Of a stretch of DNA of 23,837 nt, positions 1 to 5,660 are shown one piece after another. The first letter of the stretch is position 1. The number at the start of each line of letters is the position of its first letter. The notes under the pieces were generated by a model. It searched no databases, was not told where the DNA came from, and saw only the letters and a program-made list of their open reading frames with translations. Both the position numbers and the translations under genes were made by a program. Location of the stretch: positions 1 through 23,837 of the IMG/VR virus record IMGVR_UViG_3300030098_002418. One strand, 5' to 3'. This stretch comes from a virus.

Positions 1-34
1 AATCTGCTAATTTGTTCATTTCTTTATCTGTCAT
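1..34 (-). CDS. 5' end of a leftward gene, cut by window edge
   Basis: Only the first 11 codons are visible, reading MTDKEMNKLAD. The ATG overlaps the end of the next upstream gene (24-455) by 11 bases. This matches the tight, overlapping packing of the leftward operon, and it is the only reason to believe in the gene. No function can be given. Confidence 0.45.
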   Translation of the reverse strand, partial: MTDKEMNKLAD

Positions 35-455
35 TGTATTCGTATTTTTCTATTAATTTATCTGATTCGCCTACAAATATACACTCTCCACTGTAGTTAA
101 ATATACTGATCCATAGTTCTGCGTCATCCTTTACCCACACAAAATACTCATAATCCTCCCAATCTTTTTCACTTGGTTTGTGTAAATATACATTACCTGG
201 TCCATCTTTTAATAAACCTACTATTTGAGCCGCTAAACAACCCATACCGTTAGCTGTTGGACCTTGCATGTCATGAGACAATCCATTTGTTACATTGTAA
301 CCATCTAATAATTCAGCTAATTTAACACCTAAACCTGATGGATAACCATCATAATGGTGATATATTTGTACGTGTATTTTATCCACACCTGGATGTTCGC
401 TGAAAGATACTCCATCTTCTCTTTCAACGAAGTTGATTAATGCTCTTGTTGCCAT
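24..455 (-). CDS. Conserved-looking phage protein of unknown function
   Basis: A 143-aa soluble, acidic protein with no signal peptide or membrane segment. It is rich in aromatic residues and has a histidine/tyrosine patch near residues 32-36 (YHHYDGYP). The C-terminal half alternates W/F/Y with hydrophobic residues (YFVWVKDDAELWISIF), suggesting a beta-rich fold. I recall similar short proteins in marine T4-like and pelagic phages, but that is memory and not a search. Its ATG directly abuts the stop of the preceding gene (456-719), so the two are almost certainly co-transcribed. No catalytic motif is evident. Confidence 0.8.
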   Translation of the reverse strand: MATRALINFVEREDGVSFSEHPGVDKIHVQIYHHYDGYPSGLGVKLAELLDGYNVTNGLSHDMQGPTANGMGCLAAQIVGLLKDGPGNVYLHKPSEKDWEDYEYFVWVKDDAELWISIFNYSGECIFVGESDKLIEKYEYNDR

Positions 456-719
456 TTAAATTCTTTCGTTTTCATATTCATAATAATTTTCTTTAATCCT
501 TTCAATAATAAACCTTCCATTTGCTGTATGAAATCCATAACTATGTGTCATTAGGCTATTAATTGGTTCGTTTGATAGTAATAATCTCATTAAATCATAA
601 CTATTGTGTTGTAATTCTTCAGCCACGTCGTTTATAGCGTAAGATAAAGCTCTACAATCATGTCTTGGTTCATATCCAAGATCTTTTCTTATATATTTTT
701 CTACTTGTTCTTCTGTCAT
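456..719 (-). CDS. Small hypothetical protein
   Basis: An 87-aa, probably helical protein with no motif I recognise. It begins MTEEQVEKYIRKDLGYEP and has a central stretch NDVAEELQHNSYDLMRLLL that would form an amphipathic helix. It overlaps the deoxyribonucleotidase gene by an ATGA (716-719) and abuts the following gene at 455/456, so it sits in the middle of a translationally coupled trio. The coupling is the main evidence that it is real. Confidence 0.75.
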   Translation of the reverse strand: MTEEQVEKYIRKDLGYEPRHDCRALSYAINDVAEELQHNSYDLMRLLLSNEPINSLMTHSYGFHTANGRFIIERIKENYYEYENERI

Positions 720-1165
720 GTCTTTATATATTTATAGATATACTCTAACGTAGATGGCCAATCGAGACATCTTTGGTTGTGTCCAAACCATATCCATTTA
801 CCTTGGAAATCAGGTTGTCCTCTCCACCTACTGTCATCGATCAATACGTCACCTATTAATAAGTCTTTTCTATGTGTTAATATTAATTTTCTTTTAAGAT
901 ATGGAAAGTGTTGTTCAATCCATCTTCTCTTTGCTGCCCACATATCAGGTCTAGACCAAGGTGGTGTTGACGCTATATATATCTCGAAATCGTTATCTAA
1001 CCTCATAAGAGCGTCTTTTGCACCTGGTATAGCCTGTAATTTACCATAATCTACGTGGAGGTCGGGCCTGTGTATAGCACAACCTTGTTCTTCTTCTAGG
1101 ATTTTGTGTTCTCTACTGAAATCAGAGATAACACCATCCATATCTATATACATTATTTTCTTCAT
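716..1165 (-). CDS. 5'(3')-deoxyribonucleotidase-like HAD phosphatase
   Basis: A 149-aa protein with all four HAD-superfamily motifs in order. Motif I is YIDMDGVISDF, with nucleophile D8 and acid D10. Motif II is IASTPPW (residues 64-70). Motif III is probably K100 in THRK. Motif IV is GDVLIDD (105-111), for magnesium. Length, the small cap and the STPPW variant fit the NT5C family, which hydrolyses (deoxy)nucleoside monophosphates. These enzymes are common in phages and are thought to adjust dNTP pools or salvage host nucleotides; the exact substrate here is inferred. The gene is coupled to the next one by an ATGA overlap and follows 1169-1423 after 3 bases. Confidence 0.85.
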   Translation of the reverse strand: MKKIMYIDMDGVISDFSREHKILEEEQGCAIHRPDLHVDYGKLQAIPGAKDALMRLDNDFEIYIASTPPWSRPDMWAAKRRWIEQHFPYLKRKLILTHRKDLLIGDVLIDDSRWRGQPDFQGKWIWFGHNQRCLDWPSTLEYIYKYIKT

Positions 1166-1168
1166 ATT

Positions 1169-1423
1169 CTAATCTAATAATACCATATAGGCTTTTGGGT
1201 TATTTACTTTGAACCAATCTAATCCTTTAGATAAAGTATTAATAATATCTTTATTATTTACACCCATTTCGGAAACTATACAAGCTCCCATAACTAGATC
1301 ATACATAGATAACTCTATATTATTTAGTTCATATTCTTCTCCTGTAAATCTATTTGCTACAGTTCCACCTTCTTCATAAACAGTTCCATCGAACCATTTA
1401 GGTAATGTTTGTTCTTTTGTCAT
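1169..1423 (-). CDS. Small conserved phage protein, unknown function
   Basis: An 84-aa acidic protein. The N-terminal half (PKWFDGTVYEEGGTVANRF, then GEEYELNNIELSMYDLVMG) looks like a compact beta-then-helix domain. I recall very similar proteins (PKWFxGxVY...ELSMYD) in T4-like cyanophages and other marine phages, where they remain uncharacterised; this is recollection only. It lies between the tRNA-like element (1438-1511) and the nucleotidase gene, in the same orientation and with a 3-base gap to the latter. Confidence 0.8.
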   Translation of the reverse strand: MTKEQTLPKWFDGTVYEEGGTVANRFTGEEYELNNIELSMYDLVMGACIVSEMGVNNKDIINTLSKGLDWFKVNNPKAYMVLLD

Positions 1424-1437
1424 ATTATTTAATTTTA

Positions 1438-1511
1438 GTGGCAGGAGAGGAATCGAACCTCTCTGTATACGTGGAATTTCACCACCTTACTATCCATGTA
1501 ACTACCTATTG
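1438..1511 (-). tRNA. tRNA-like gene, degenerate or non-canonical
   Basis: Read on the minus strand, a 74-nt cloverleaf can be drawn in the only sizeable gap of this operon. The T arm is perfect (AGAGG-TTCGATT-CCTCT) and contains a consensus B box, GGTTCGATTCC. The D arm is TTAC-ATGGATA-GTAA with the expected GG. An anticodon arm GTGG-TGAAATT-CCAC follows. Two things are wrong. The acceptor halves CAATAGG and CCTGCCA give only GG/CC, A-T and T-G pairs, plus three A-C mismatches. The anticodon loop lacks U33 in the standard register; GAA (Phe) appears one base out of register. CCA is not encoded. It may be a decayed tRNA, an odd functional tRNA or another structured RNA. Confidence 0.42.
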
Positions 1512-1517
1512 AGACGC

Positions 1518-1874
1518 TTATTTAGCGGAATTTTCTTTTGTATTTGTTGGTAATACTTTAAAATATTTATCTATTTTATCCATTATAGATTCTACTATAT
1601 AACTAGTATCGTTCATTTCTATATTTCCAATGACAATTCTATTATCATAATCAAATTCAGGTTCAAACTCATAATTATCTGAGTCACTAAAATCGAAATC
1701 ACCAACTCCGTCTTCAACTAAACCTTGTATTTCGTCAAACATCCAACCTTCCATTTCAGGTTTATTCATGTCTTCTAATTCTCTCTTTTTCATAGTAATG
1801 TCTGTATTTAGACTATTAACTTTATCTTCGAGACCTTTTATTGTAGCCTCCAACAATTCTTTTGATTCACTCAT
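1518..1874 (-). CDS. Acidic coiled-coil protein of unknown function
   Basis: A 118-aa protein in two parts. Residues 1-40 form a heptad-like coiled coil (LLEATIKGLEDKVNSLNTDI). Residues 45-118 are very acidic and aromatic (DFDFSDSDNYEFEPEFDYD), followed by a short beta-rich tail. The acidic middle could mimic DNA or bind a basic partner, but that is conjecture. It lies just upstream of the tRNA-like element and 7 bases downstream of 1882-2124. No family was recognised. Confidence 0.75.
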   Translation of the reverse strand: MSESKELLEATIKGLEDKVNSLNTDITMKKRELEDMNKPEMEGWMFDEIQGLVEDGVGDFDFSDSDNYEFEPEFDYDNRIVIGNIEMNDTSYIVESIMDKIDKYFKVLPTNTKENSAK

Positions 1875-1881
1875 TTTATTA

Positions 1882-2124
1882 TTATTTTATTATTATTTTA
1901 TATTCTCCTGATTTATATTCTTTTCTAGTTTCAAGATACTCCATTGGAAACTCTTGATGAGTCTTGAATGAAGAGTATCCATTTGGTCCATCATTTAGTA
2001 TTTCTACTGTGCCATATCCTGGCCAATAAGGATTATTATCTATATCTAGTATTATTTCTTTTCTTTCTTTAACATTAGAATAATCTAAGCTAAACCATAA
2101 TTGTTTTAACTCATGTCTATTCAT
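1882..2124 (-). CDS. Small hypothetical protein
   Basis: An 80-aa protein beginning MNRHELKQLWFSLDYSNVK, with a Gly/Pro/Tyr-rich middle (NPYWPGYGTVEILNDGPNGY) and a basic end. There is no signal peptide or membrane segment. Its start lies inside the end of the 53-aa gene at 2117-2278 (8-base overlap), which argues for translational coupling and for the reality of both. Function unknown. Confidence 0.7.
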   Translation of the reverse strand: MNRHELKQLWFSLDYSNVKERKEIILDIDNNPYWPGYGTVEILNDGPNGYSSFKTHQEFPMEYLETRKEYKSGEYKIIIK

Positions 2125-2278
2125 ACCACACGCCTTTTACTGTTGTTTCACCAACAATATTACCACTACCATTTCTTATAGCAGCTTTACCTCTAACCTC
2201 TTTAATAACTTTCTTTTCAGTTAATTGGCTTTTGTCCCAGTATTTAGGATTCTTACTATTTAGTTTTCTCTTTTTCAT
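2117..2278 (-). CDS. 53-aa basic miniprotein
   Basis: ATG at 2278, stop TAG at 2117-2119. The product is strongly basic at its N-terminus (MKKRKLNSKNPKYWDKSQ) and ends in GVWYE. It starts inside the 3' end of the membrane miniprotein gene (23-base overlap) and ends inside the start of the next gene (8-base overlap). This is a chain of overlapping small genes, which is typical of phage early operons. Basicity suggests nucleic acid binding, but no fold is recognised. Confidence 0.6.
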   Translation of the reverse strand: MKKRKLNSKNPKYWDKSQLTEKKVIKEVRGKAAIRNGSGNIVGETTVKGVWYE

Positions 2279-2393
2279 CGTACTTTTTTATATTATTATT
2301 AAATATATTTCTTCTTATACTACATTTTATTTGTGAGGTAATATACATTCCTATTACAATACCCACACCTAATATTATTATTAATTCTATCAT
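2256..2393 (-). CDS. 45-aa single-pass membrane miniprotein
   Basis: ATG at 2393, stop TAG at 2256-2258. Residues 2-19 (IELIIILGVGIVIGMYIT) are a clear transmembrane helix, followed by a basic, polar tail (KCSIRRN...KKYDEKEKTK) that would face the cytoplasm. There is no lipobox and no cleavage site. Small early membrane proteins of this shape are often inhibitors of host membrane processes or superinfection exclusion factors. A holin role is less likely, because a better holin lies on the late strand. The role is inferred only from topology. Confidence 0.55.
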   Translation of the reverse strand: MIELIIILGVGIVIGMYITSQIKCSIRRNIFNNNIKKYDEKEKTK

Positions 2394-2399
2394 GTTATA

Positions 2400-2939
2400 T
2401 TATTTAAACCATTCACTTACATTATATCTATGTCCATTTACTATTACTTTTACTTCTGGTGTATTAAACTCTTCTTGAGCTAAGTCTCTTCTGGATAGCA
2501 AATTTTCCATTTCAAATTCATGTTTCCATTTAGGTATAAACTTACCATCTTCTATCATATTTGCTTGTTTTATATAATAATTTTTGAGACAATAGTCTAT
2601 TAAGTATTGTAATCTTTTTCTTGTACTCATTATTTTTATACAAGTTCTTCTTCTCCATTTCCTATATTGACCTGGTATTTTTACTTGTTGATATTCACCA
2701 TGAACAGTTTTCCATTCATAAGCTTGGAAGTATTCATCTGTATAATCTCTTTTATTTAGTTGATAAGGTGTATATCCACCATTCATTCGTCTTACATAAC
2801 CTGTCTCAAACGAGCCAACTTCTATGTATTCACCATACATTTTAATTGGTAATCTATATATTCTTGTACCATTTCTTATTTGTCTATCAGTTGTAATATC
2901 TTTCCAACCTAATAAATCCATTTGTTCTTTTAATGTCAT
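2400..2939 (-). CDS. Hypothetical protein, basic, 179 aa
   Basis: The largest gene of the leftward block. The first 90 residues look beta-rich, with many Tyr/Gly (RLPIKMYGEYIEVGSFETGY). A very basic segment (YRKWRRRTCIKIMSTRKR, about 92-109) precedes a helical C-terminal half. The arginine-rich patch suggests nucleic acid binding. No enzyme motif was found. Its ATG overlaps the stop of 2936-3079 as ATGA, so it is coupled to that gene. Confidence 0.75.
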   Translation of the reverse strand: MTLKEQMDLLGWKDITTDRQIRNGTRIYRLPIKMYGEYIEVGSFETGYVRRMNGGYTPYQLNKRDYTDEYFQAYEWKTVHGEYQQVKIPGQYRKWRRRTCIKIMSTRKRLQYLIDYCLKNYYIKQANMIEDGKFIPKWKHEFEMENLLSRRDLAQEEFNTPEVKVIVNGHRYNVSEWFK

Positions 2940-3079
2940 ACGTTTAATTTTTCCATTCTATCTCTAATTTCTTCCATATCTTTCTCCCAAATATACTCCC
3001 ATAATATATCGTTTACCGCTTCTAATTCTTTAATTACTGATAGTAATCCTTCTATATCATATCCTTCGTAGTCTTTCAT
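2936..3079 (-). CDS. 47-aa acidic helical miniprotein
   Basis: ATG at 3079, TGA at 2936-2938, the latter inside the ATGA junction with the next gene. The product is short, acidic and probably one or two helices (IEGLLSVIKELEAVNDILWE). It starts one base after the stop of 3081-3269. The precise junctions on both sides support it as a real gene that automated calling could miss. Function unknown. Confidence 0.6.
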   Translation of the reverse strand: MKDYEGYDIEGLLSVIKELEAVNDILWEYIWEKDMEEIRDRMEKLNV

Positions 3080-3080
3080 A

Positions 3081-3269
3081 TTACCATTGCTTTACTTCAT
3101 TATACACTTCATCGAATTGTTCTATCATTTCAGGTCGTAGATTTTCCTTCCAATCACCTTGCATAAAACTTTTAGTTGTTTTATACATTTCACCCATGAT
3201 TCTCATAAGTATTTTATTATCTAATACAAAGTAAATTGCATTATCACTTTTATAAATTCCGTTTTTCAT
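3081..3269 (-). CDS. 62-aa hypothetical protein
   Basis: A soluble protein beginning MKNGIYKSDNAIYFVLDNKI and ending in an acidic helix (EQFDEVYNEVKQW). Only one base separates it from the genes on each side, so it belongs to the same transcription unit running down from the motif at 3831-3866. No motif was recognised. Confidence 0.65.
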   Translation of the reverse strand: MKNGIYKSDNAIYFVLDNKILMRIMGEMYKTTKSFMQGDWKENLRPEMIEQFDEVYNEVKQW

Positions 3270-3270
3270 A

Positions 3271-3507
3271 TTATTTATTTTCTTCTATTAAAAACCTATC
3301 ACCAAATGTATCTTCCCAAGTCATATCTGTTAGATGTAAATCTACCCATGTGAAGAAGTCTCTTAAATCTTCTACACTTAATTCACCCCAAAATACTATT
3401 GATCTTAAAGATTCTTCTATTCTTTGTGGTGCTGCATGATAATTTTCTTGATGTTTTATTATTCTTTGTTTATACTCTGGTTTGAGTCTGTCCCATATAG
3501 TTTTCAT
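3271..3507 (-). CDS. 78-aa hypothetical protein
   Basis: A Trp-rich, mainly helical protein (ELSVEDLRDFFTWVDLHL, then DMTWEDTFGDRF). It has no signal peptide or membrane helix. Single-base gaps separate it from both neighbours, and the start is preceded by the AATATG context common to this block. Function unknown. Confidence 0.7.
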   Translation of the reverse strand: MKTIWDRLKPEYKQRIIKHQENYHAAPQRIEESLRSIVFWGELSVEDLRDFFTWVDLHLTDMTWEDTFGDRFLIEENK

Positions 3508-3508
3508 A

Positions 3509-3811
3509 TTACTTATGTTTATTATCTATTACTTCTTTCATTGTTAAACCATCTTCATTCACGAAGGTGTCAAATGCTTCTTTAAGCGCGTCTTGACTAT
3601 CTTGATCTAATGGAGTTCCATCTTCAAGACTCCATCCACCATCATCATCATCATTAACTTCTTGAATATCAATTAGTTGTGTCATATAATCACCATTATC
3701 TATCAATTCTACTTGCAAGTTTATAATCGCTTGTTTCTCGGTTATACCTTCCATCTCTACCATAGTTTTCATACTGATACAATCTCTGTATGTAATTTCA
3801 TAATTCTTCAT
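3509..3811 (-). CDS. 100-aa acidic hypothetical protein
   Basis: First gene of the unit served by the promoter-like motif at 3831-3866; its ATG lies 20 bases downstream of that motif. The N-terminal 45 residues look like a beta-strand and helix unit (MKNYEITYRDCISMKTMVEM, then EKQAIINLQVELID). An acidic linker with DDDDGGW follows, and a helical end. Nothing identifies a function. Confidence 0.75.
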   Translation of the reverse strand: MKNYEITYRDCISMKTMVEMEGITEKQAIINLQVELIDNGDYMTQLIDIQEVNDDDDGGWSLEDGTPLDQDSQDALKEAFDTFVNEDGLTMKEVIDNKHK

Positions 3812-3830
3812 ATTATTATATTTTATTCAT

Positions 3831-3866
3831 TTATATTATCCTTCTATTGTCGTATTTAATTTGTAA
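3831..3866 (-). promoter_or_regulatory. Early promoter-like motif, copy A
   Basis: One of seven copies of a 36-base element. On the coding (minus) strand the consensus is TTACAAA, then TAAATACG, 9 variable bases, then GGATAATATAA. This copy reads TTACAAATTAAATACG and GGATAATATAA. It lies 20 bases upstream of the gene starting at 3811. TAATAT resembles a -10 element; the upstream block is unlike a standard -35 or the usual Bacteroidota promoter boxes. Confidence 0.65.
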
Positions 3867-3870
3867 ATAA

Positions 3871-3946
3871 ACGAAGGTGGGATGTTTGAGTTAATGACCT
3901 ACTATCTTGTAGATTTACGGGTTAACTTCCAATCCCACTCCTTCGT
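3871..3946 (-). ncRNA. Structured RNA, cloverleaf-like with closed acceptor stem
   Basis: The ends pair exactly as ACGAAGG with CCTTCGT, and the pairing continues as TGGGAT with ATCCCA after a 2-nt bulge. Inside are a 6-bp helix (AGTTAA/TTAACT) and a CTAC-AAGATA-GTAG hairpin, written on the minus strand. As a tRNA read on the minus strand it has a good acceptor stem, a D arm (TGGG, a 12-nt loop with GG, CCCG) and an anticodon-like hairpin. However, that loop is 6 nt, and no T stem can form. It lies between the stop of 3951-4166 and motif A, so it could also act as a terminator or mRNA-stabilising structure. Confidence 0.45.
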
Positions 3947-3950
3947 ATAT

Positions 3951-4166
3951 TTAACACAACATTGTACCATAACCTCTACGTTGAGTCATCTTAGCTATTT
4001 TTGCTGCATCACTTTGTGACATTATCTGTATAGAGTTACCAGTCTTGTGATTAATAAGAGGTGCACAACCATACTGTTCTACAGTTGAACAATTAACACA
4101 AGTTTTATAACCAAGATTGACTCTGACGTTAGGTATTATACTTCCACATTTACAATTCATATTCAT
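3951..4166 (-). CDS. Small Cys-rich (putative zinc-binding) protein
   Basis: A 71-aa protein with a possible zinc site made of C5-x-C7 and C23-x2-C26 (KCG... and CVNCS), followed by a polar tail ending GYGTMLC. Such knuckles often bind nucleic acid or a host protein. It may start at the second methionine (position 4160), since only 8 bases separate the first ATG from the promoter-like motif at 4174-4209; with the first ATG the mRNA would be nearly leaderless. It is transcribed alone, with a structured RNA after its stop. Confidence 0.75.
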   Translation of the reverse strand: MNMNCKCGSIIPNVRVNLGYKTCVNCSTVEQYGCAPLINHKTGNSIQIMSQSDAAKIAKMTQRRGYGTMLC

Positions 4167-4173
4167 TATTTAT

Positions 4174-4209
4174 ATATATTATCCATTAGTAATCGTATTT
4201 TGTTTGTAA
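4174..4209 (-). promoter_or_regulatory. Early promoter-like motif, copy B
   Basis: Coding-strand blocks are TTACAAA, AATACG, 9 variable bases and GGATAATATAT, with the same 36-base spacing as the other copies. It sits right upstream of the Cys-rich protein gene at 3951-4166 and immediately after the stop of 4211-4468. Confidence 0.65.
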
Positions 4210-4210
4210 T

Positions 4211-4468
4211 CTAATCAAGACTAGGTTCTCTACCATTACTTATATCTATATCTATACAATTCTTTATAGCTTTTTCCATTGGAGTTATTTCACGTTTGGT
4301 TTCATTTTCCCATATTTCTTTAGCTCTAAGTTCTATCATTTCATAACTATTAGGACCTGTAAGAGTCTCTGAATAACCTAAATGATGTTCTTGACCGAAA
4401 CTATCTATCACATGGATATTATAGTGTGTATTTCCTTGGTATTTGTCTATTATTATTCTTCTTGCCAT
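4211..4468 (-). CDS. 85-aa hypothetical protein
   Basis: I chose the internal ATG at 4468 (product MARRIIIDKYQGNTHYNIHV). An upstream in-frame ATG at 4489 would overlap the preceding lipoprotein gene by 20 bases, whereas this start leaves the usual one-base gap and the local AATATG context. The product begins with a beta-hairpin-like segment and ends in an acidic tail. It is the last gene of the run that starts at 5601. No function recognised. Confidence 0.7.
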   Translation of the reverse strand: MARRIIIDKYQGNTHYNIHVIDSFGQEHHLGYSETLTGPNSYEMIELRAKEIWENETKREITPMEKAIKNCIDIDISNGREPSLD

Positions 4469-4469
4469 A

Positions 4470-4631
4470 TTATTTTTTATAAAATTCATTTATCAACGAG
4501 TCACGTTCGTAACTATAATCTATATATAGTTTGTCTAATTTATAGTTTATTTCTATTTGTCTTTGTGTTAATTGATTTACTCCACAAGATACAGTTGATA
4601 AAACTACTATTATCATTATTATTTTCTTCAT
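4470..4631 (-). CDS. Small putative lipoprotein
   Basis: ATG at 4631 gives 53 residues. The N-terminus is a classical lipoprotein signal: MKK, a hydrophobic core IIMIIVVLS, then TVSC-G with the acylated Cys at about residue 17. The mature part is about 37 polar residues (GVNQLTQRQIEINYKLDKLY...), probably one helix. No Bacteroidota surface-export signal (acidic run after Cys) is seen, so periplasmic-side anchoring is inferred. Upstream in-frame ATGs would overlap the previous gene and lose the signal sequence. It could be an outer-membrane spanin subunit, but its location among early genes favours superinfection exclusion or envelope modification. Confidence 0.65.
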   Translation of the reverse strand: MKKIIMIIVVLSTVSCGVNQLTQRQIEINYKLDKLYIDYSYERDSLINEFYKK

Positions 4632-4632
4632 A

Positions 4633-4911
4633 TTATTTATCTTTTCTATGGTTATGACATAATCCACTTTTGTCTTTAGTTCTACTTTTACACGGAGTAT
4701 TTTTCTTAGTAGTTCCACTACATATTACAGTTTCACCTTTATTTTTATCTTTACTCACGTGGTTTGGGTCATGGTTATGACATAGACTATTGTCTTTTTT
4801 AGTAATGTTCTTACATTGAGTATTACTTTTTGTCTTACCTTTACACTGTGTTTGACTAAATCCTACTACAGACACACACATCATTCCTATTATTATACTT
4901 TTCTTTAACAT
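4633..4911 (-). CDS. Secreted Cys/His repeat protein
   Basis: A 92-aa protein. Residues 1-20 are a signal peptide (MLKKSIIIGMMCVSVVGFSQ), probably cleaved after Ser/Gln as in many flavobacterial secreted proteins. Two copies of a Cys/His unit follow, at residues 22-47 and 63-88, spaced C-x9-C-x10-CHNH and exactly 41 residues apart. Similar QCxxxTKxxxxC...C-x-H motifs occur in small Bacteroidota and phage proteins (I recall a DUF5763-type family, not checked). Metal binding in the periplasm, or disulfides, is likely. It lies between two lipoprotein genes. Confidence 0.75.
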   Translation of the reverse strand: MLKKSIIIGMMCVSVVGFSQTQCKGKTKSNTQCKNITKKDNSLCHNHDPNHVSKDKNKGETVICSGTTKKNTPCKSRTKDKSGLCHNHRKDK

Positions 4912-4924
4912 AATTTACTTATTT

Positions 4925-5035
4925 TTAATAGAATGAAGGACAGTTTGTTTGAACTGTAGTTTGTTGAACACTTCCACAAGATGAAAATCCTACTATCATT
5001 CCTATTATTACTGTTATTATTACTATCTTTTTCAT
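4925..5035 (-). CDS. 36-aa putative lipoprotein
   Basis: ATG at 5035, TAA at 4925-4927. It reads as a complete miniature lipoprotein: MKK, a long hydrophobic core (IVIITVIIGMIVGF), a lipobox-like SSC-G at Cys20, and a mature tail of only about 17 residues (CGSVQQTTVQTNCPSFY) with a second Cys. It sits four bases before the next lipoprotein gene and shares its design. Its role is probably in the host envelope; specific function unknown. Confidence 0.65.
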   Translation of the reverse strand: MKKIVIITVIIGMIVGFSSCGSVQQTTVQTNCPSFY

Positions 5036-5039
5036 ATTC

Positions 5040-5204
5040 TTAGTATTGAGGGTGAGAACTAATTAAACCTCCACAAGTTTTCTTCGCTGGATATCCAGTT
5101 CCTACATGAACATAACTTGTTCCACCACAACTCATCATCATTAGTCCTATGACTAAAGATAACCACATTACTACAAATACATTTCTACTTTTTCTATCAC
5201 TCAT
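5040..5204 (-). CDS. 54-aa putative lipoprotein
   Basis: ATG at 5204, TAA at 5040-5042. A charged N-terminus (MSDRKSRN) precedes a hydrophobic segment (VFVVMWLSLVIGLMMM), then SC-GG with Cys26 as a candidate acylation site, and a Gly/Tyr-rich tail with another Cys. Alternatively it stays as an uncleaved membrane protein. It is the first of the four consecutive exported proteins read after 5365-5601. Confidence 0.6.
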   Translation of the reverse strand: MSDRKSRNVFVVMWLSLVIGLMMMSCGGTSYVHVGTGYPAKKTCGGLISSHPQY

Positions 5205-5222
5205 AATTTTATTTTTATTTAA

Positions 5223-5300
5223 TTAATATTTAGTTGTTCCATTTTTCTTTATAAGTTTCTCTATCCACTTATCAAAGTCTTTTAATTCTTTTTCTTTCAT
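5223..5300 (-). CDS. 25-aa charged miniprotein, tentative
   Basis: ATG at 5300, TAA at 5223-5225, giving MKEKELKDFDKWIEKLIKKN and five more residues. It would form one amphipathic, highly charged helix. It fills an otherwise empty gap between the 54-aa lipoprotein and the gene at 5365-5601, in the same direction. It is too short to be sure that it is translated. Confidence 0.35.
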   Translation of the reverse strand: MKEKELKDFDKWIEKLIKKNGTTKY

Positions 5301-5319
5301 AGTTTCTATTTGTTATAGA

Positions 5320-5335
5320 CGAAGATATTACTTCG
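5320..5335 (-). other. Small hairpin between genes
   Basis: CGAAG-ATATTA-CTTCG forms a perfect 5-bp hairpin in the 64-base gap 5301-5364, downstream of the stop of 5365-5601. TAGACGAA and a nearby TTCGACTA extend the symmetry imperfectly. There is no clear U-run on the minus strand, so it is more likely an mRNA processing or attenuation hairpin than a strong terminator. Confidence 0.3.
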
Positions 5336-5364
5336 TTTCGACTATTAAAGTCTCATCAGTATAA

Positions 5365-5601
5365 CTATACTAATTCTTTTCCTCTACATACCATCGGAAT
5401 GTTATTAGTTGCAGTATATGACTTATATTTTTCCCAACACGGTAGAGAGTTAAGAGTTTCTTTCATAATTTCAAACACTTTATCGTGGTTGTAAGTTATT
5501 TCATCACCTTTTTTATTAGTAAAAGTTATAATTTGATTTTTACCGATTAAGGATTTTCTTACTACGAATCTCTTCGATTTCATTACATTGTTCTCGCTCA
5601 T
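5365..5601 (-). CDS. Hypothetical protein, RKSLIGKN family, copy 1
   Basis: A 78-aa basic protein closely related to the product of 6631-6855. Shared blocks are KRFVxRKSLIGKNxIITFT, KKGxxITYNHDxV, then CxxKYKSYTxTNNIPxxCR. The first half is probably a small beta-rich domain, and two conserved Cys may pair or bind metal. The paralogous copies about 1.2 kb apart, each behind a copy of the same 36-bp motif, show a local duplication. The start follows a 59-base leader after that motif. No known family was recognised; a small regulator or host-takeover protein is a guess. Confidence 0.8.
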   Translation of the reverse strand: MSENNVMKSKRFVVRKSLIGKNQIITFTNKKGDEITYNHDKVFEIMKETLNSLPCWEKYKSYTATNNIPMVCRGKELV

Positions 5602-5660
5602 AATTTTTAATTTTTTAAGTTTATATTTATTTTATTTATTCGTTTCATTTCGTTATTCAG

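Noticed and set aside
4489-4489. Upstream start for the gene at 4211-4468
   Set aside because: Would overlap the lipoprotein gene by 20 bases, while the internal ATG at 4468 keeps the one-base gap typical of this operon.
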